Of a DNA stretch of 64,000 bases, positions 62,954 through 64,000 are shown one piece after another (the stretch's first letter is position 1; every line of letters starts with the position of its first letter). The stretch is taken from contig NZ_CP015880.1 in the NCBI RefSeq assembly GCF_000697965.2, positions 62,001-126,000 on the forward strand, in the 5' to 3' direction. Below the pieces are notes generated by a model. It was given only the letters and a program-made list of their open reading frames with translations, had not been told where the DNA came from and did not search any database. Both the position numbers and the translations under genes were made by a program. Origin of the DNA: Ensifer adhaerens. Its GTDB lineage: Bacteria; Pseudomonadota; Alphaproteobacteria; Rhizobiales; Rhizobiaceae.

Positions 62954-64000
62954 TTATCCGCGCAGATCCTTGCGCAGGATCTTGCCGACATTGGTCTTCG
63001 GCAGTTCGGTGCGGAATTCGACGAAACGCGGACGCTTGTAGTTGGTGAGGTTGGCGGCGCAGTGGCGCTTGACCTCTTCCTCCGTCAGTGCTGCATCCCT
63101 CTTGACGACGAAGAGCTTGACCGCTTCGCCGGAATGCTCGTCCGGAATGCCGATCGCCGCGCATTCGAGGATGCCCGGATGGGTCATCGCCACTTCCTCG
63201 ATCTCGTTCGGGAAAACGTTGAAGCCGGAGACCAGGATCATGTCCTTCTTGCGGTCGACGATCTTGACGAGGCCGTCGGCGTTCATGAAGCCGATGTCAC
63301 CCGAGCGGAAGAAGCCATCCGGCGAGATCGCCTTGGCGGTCTCGTCCGGCCGCTGCCAGTAGCCGGCCATCACCTGCGGCCCGCGGATGCAGATCTCGCC
63401 GACTTCGCCGATCGCCAGCGTATTGCCCTGGTCGTCGCGGATCTCGACGTCGGTGGACGGGATGGGCATGCCGATCGTGCCGGTGAACTCGGTCGCGTCG
63501 AGGATGTTGGCTGTTGCCACCGGCGAGGTCTCCGACAGGCCGTAACCTTCGGCGATCGAGCAGCCGGTCATCTGCTTCCAGCGTTCGGCGACCGGGCGCT
63601 GGATCGCCATGCCGCCGCCGAAGGTCAACATCAGCGACGAGAAATCGAGCTTCTGGAACTCCGCATTGTTCATCAGCGCGTTGAACAGCGTGTTGAGGCC
63701 CGGGAAGATATTGGTGTTGTGCTTGCCGAGTTCCTTGACGAAGCCCGGGATGTCGCGGGGATTGGGGATCAGGATGTTGTTGCCGCCGGTGGCAAGGCCC
63801 ATCAGCGAATTCACGGTCAGCGCGAAGATATGGTAGAGCGGCAGCGCGCACATGAAGACGAGATTGTCCGGCCGGGTGCGCGAGCGGAACGCCGTCTGGA
63901 ACCAGATTTCCATCTGCGCCATGTTCGACAAGAGGTTCGAATGGGTGAGCGTCGCGCCCTTCGAGACGCCCGTCGTCCCGCCGGTATATTGCAGGAAGGC
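62954..64000 (-). CDS. fadD: Long-chain-fatty-acid-CoA ligase, C-terminal part (cut by window end)
   Basis: AMP-forming ligase that activates fatty acids with CoA at the inner membrane. Only the last 348 residues are inside the window; the frame is open to base 64000 and its first residues read AFLQYTGGTTGVSKGATL, the P-loop-like motif of the family. Downstream are EGYGLSETSP near window residue 155, the SGDIGF and DRKKDMI segments, and KTNVGKILRK with the catalytic Lys. Next to pgi, as for fadD of S. meliloti, where the gene affects swarming. Confidence 0.93.
   Translation of the reverse strand, partial: AFLQYTGGTTGVSKGATLTHSNLLSNMAQMEIWFQTAFRSRTRPDNLVFMCALPLYHIFALTVNSLMGLATGGNNILIPNPRDIPGFVKELGKHNTNIFPGLNTLFNALMNNAEFQKLDFSSLMLTFGGGMAIQRPVAERWKQMTGCSIAEGYGLSETSPVATANILDATEFTGTIGMPIPSTDVEIRDDQGNTLAIGEVGEICIRGPQVMAGYWQRPDETAKAISPDGFFRSGDIGFMNADGLVKIVDRKKDMILVSGFNVFPNEIEEVAMTHPGILECAAIGIPDEHSGEAVKLFVVKRDAALTEEEVKRHCAANLTNYKRPRFVEFRTELPKTNVGKILRKDLRG

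Overview
The window is a gene-dense, GC-rich chromosomal segment of an alphaproteobacterium of the order Hyphomicrobiales, most likely Ensifer/Sinorhizobium or a close relative. The evidence is the frcR-frcBCAK fructose operon followed by pyrC, pyrE, frk, pgi and fadD, the rpmH-rnpA-yidC-engB-argB cluster, def-fmt-truA-dapE, dapD, a one-piece putA, and a chemoreceptor ending in a CheR/CheB-type tail. Genus assignment and synteny rest on recall, not on a search. I see no prophage, insertion sequence, CRISPR array or plasmid-type replication gene.

Layout. 1-4.3 kb: N-terminal protein processing and translation (def, fmt, truA), then a membrane protein and dapE on the other strand. 4.5-11 kb: an RND efflux pump and its adaptor, preceded by an alpha/beta-hydrolase-fold protein that has lost all three catalytic residues, with a divergent LysR regulator. 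11-17 kb: DEAD-box helicase, DUF805 protein, dapD, a LOG-like protein, a periplasmic EF-hand protein and a HAD phosphatase. 17-23 kb: sterol-desaturase-like protein, EamA transporter, ada, a PEP-mutase-fold enzyme, a BchE-like radical SAM protein, and argB. 23.9-27.1 kb: an ECF sigma/anti-sigma pair with a secreted FAS1 protein, a Tat-exported MsrB and a DUF1269 protein, which looks like an envelope stress module between argB and engB. 27-34 kb: engB, a second EamA transporter, yidC, rnpA, rpmH (too short for a simple ORF scan) and a chemoreceptor. 34-39.5 kb: orphan histidine kinase, tRNA-Arg(ACG), a MerR regulator flanked by two copies of one motif, a 34-residue membrane peptide gene with an ideal Shine-Dalgarno, DUF1810, aldo/keto reductase and YigZ. 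39.7-46 kb: putA, YkgJ, a metallophosphoesterase and a Ser/Cys-type proline racemase homologue that is probably trans-3-hydroxy-L-proline dehydratase. 46-50.5 kb: Sel1 and FecR proteins and a Crp/CHASE2-adenylate cyclase operon. 50.7-56.9 kb: DoxX, a sugar mutarotase, frcR, frcB, frcC, frcA, frcK. 57-64 kb: pyrC, pyrE, frk, an XRE/DUF2975 pair, a degraded gene, pgi and the C-terminal part of fadD, cut by the window end.

How they fit together. Several units form working sets. FrcBCA imports fructose, Frk phosphorylates it and Pgi makes glucose-6-phosphate, with FrcR and a mutarotase divergent to the transporter. The hydroxyproline dehydratase could feed PutA. The cyclase can make the ligand for the Crp protein encoded just upstream in the same operon. 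DapD and DapE serve lysine and peptidoglycan synthesis. Most intergenic spaces end in clear stem-loop terminators, and operons are marked by 1- or 4-base stop/start overlaps. The items most worth follow-up are the catalytically dead hydrolase leading the efflux operon, the orphan BchE-like enzyme, the ECF/FAS1/MsrB module, the Crp-cyclase-FecR locus and the small membrane peptide.
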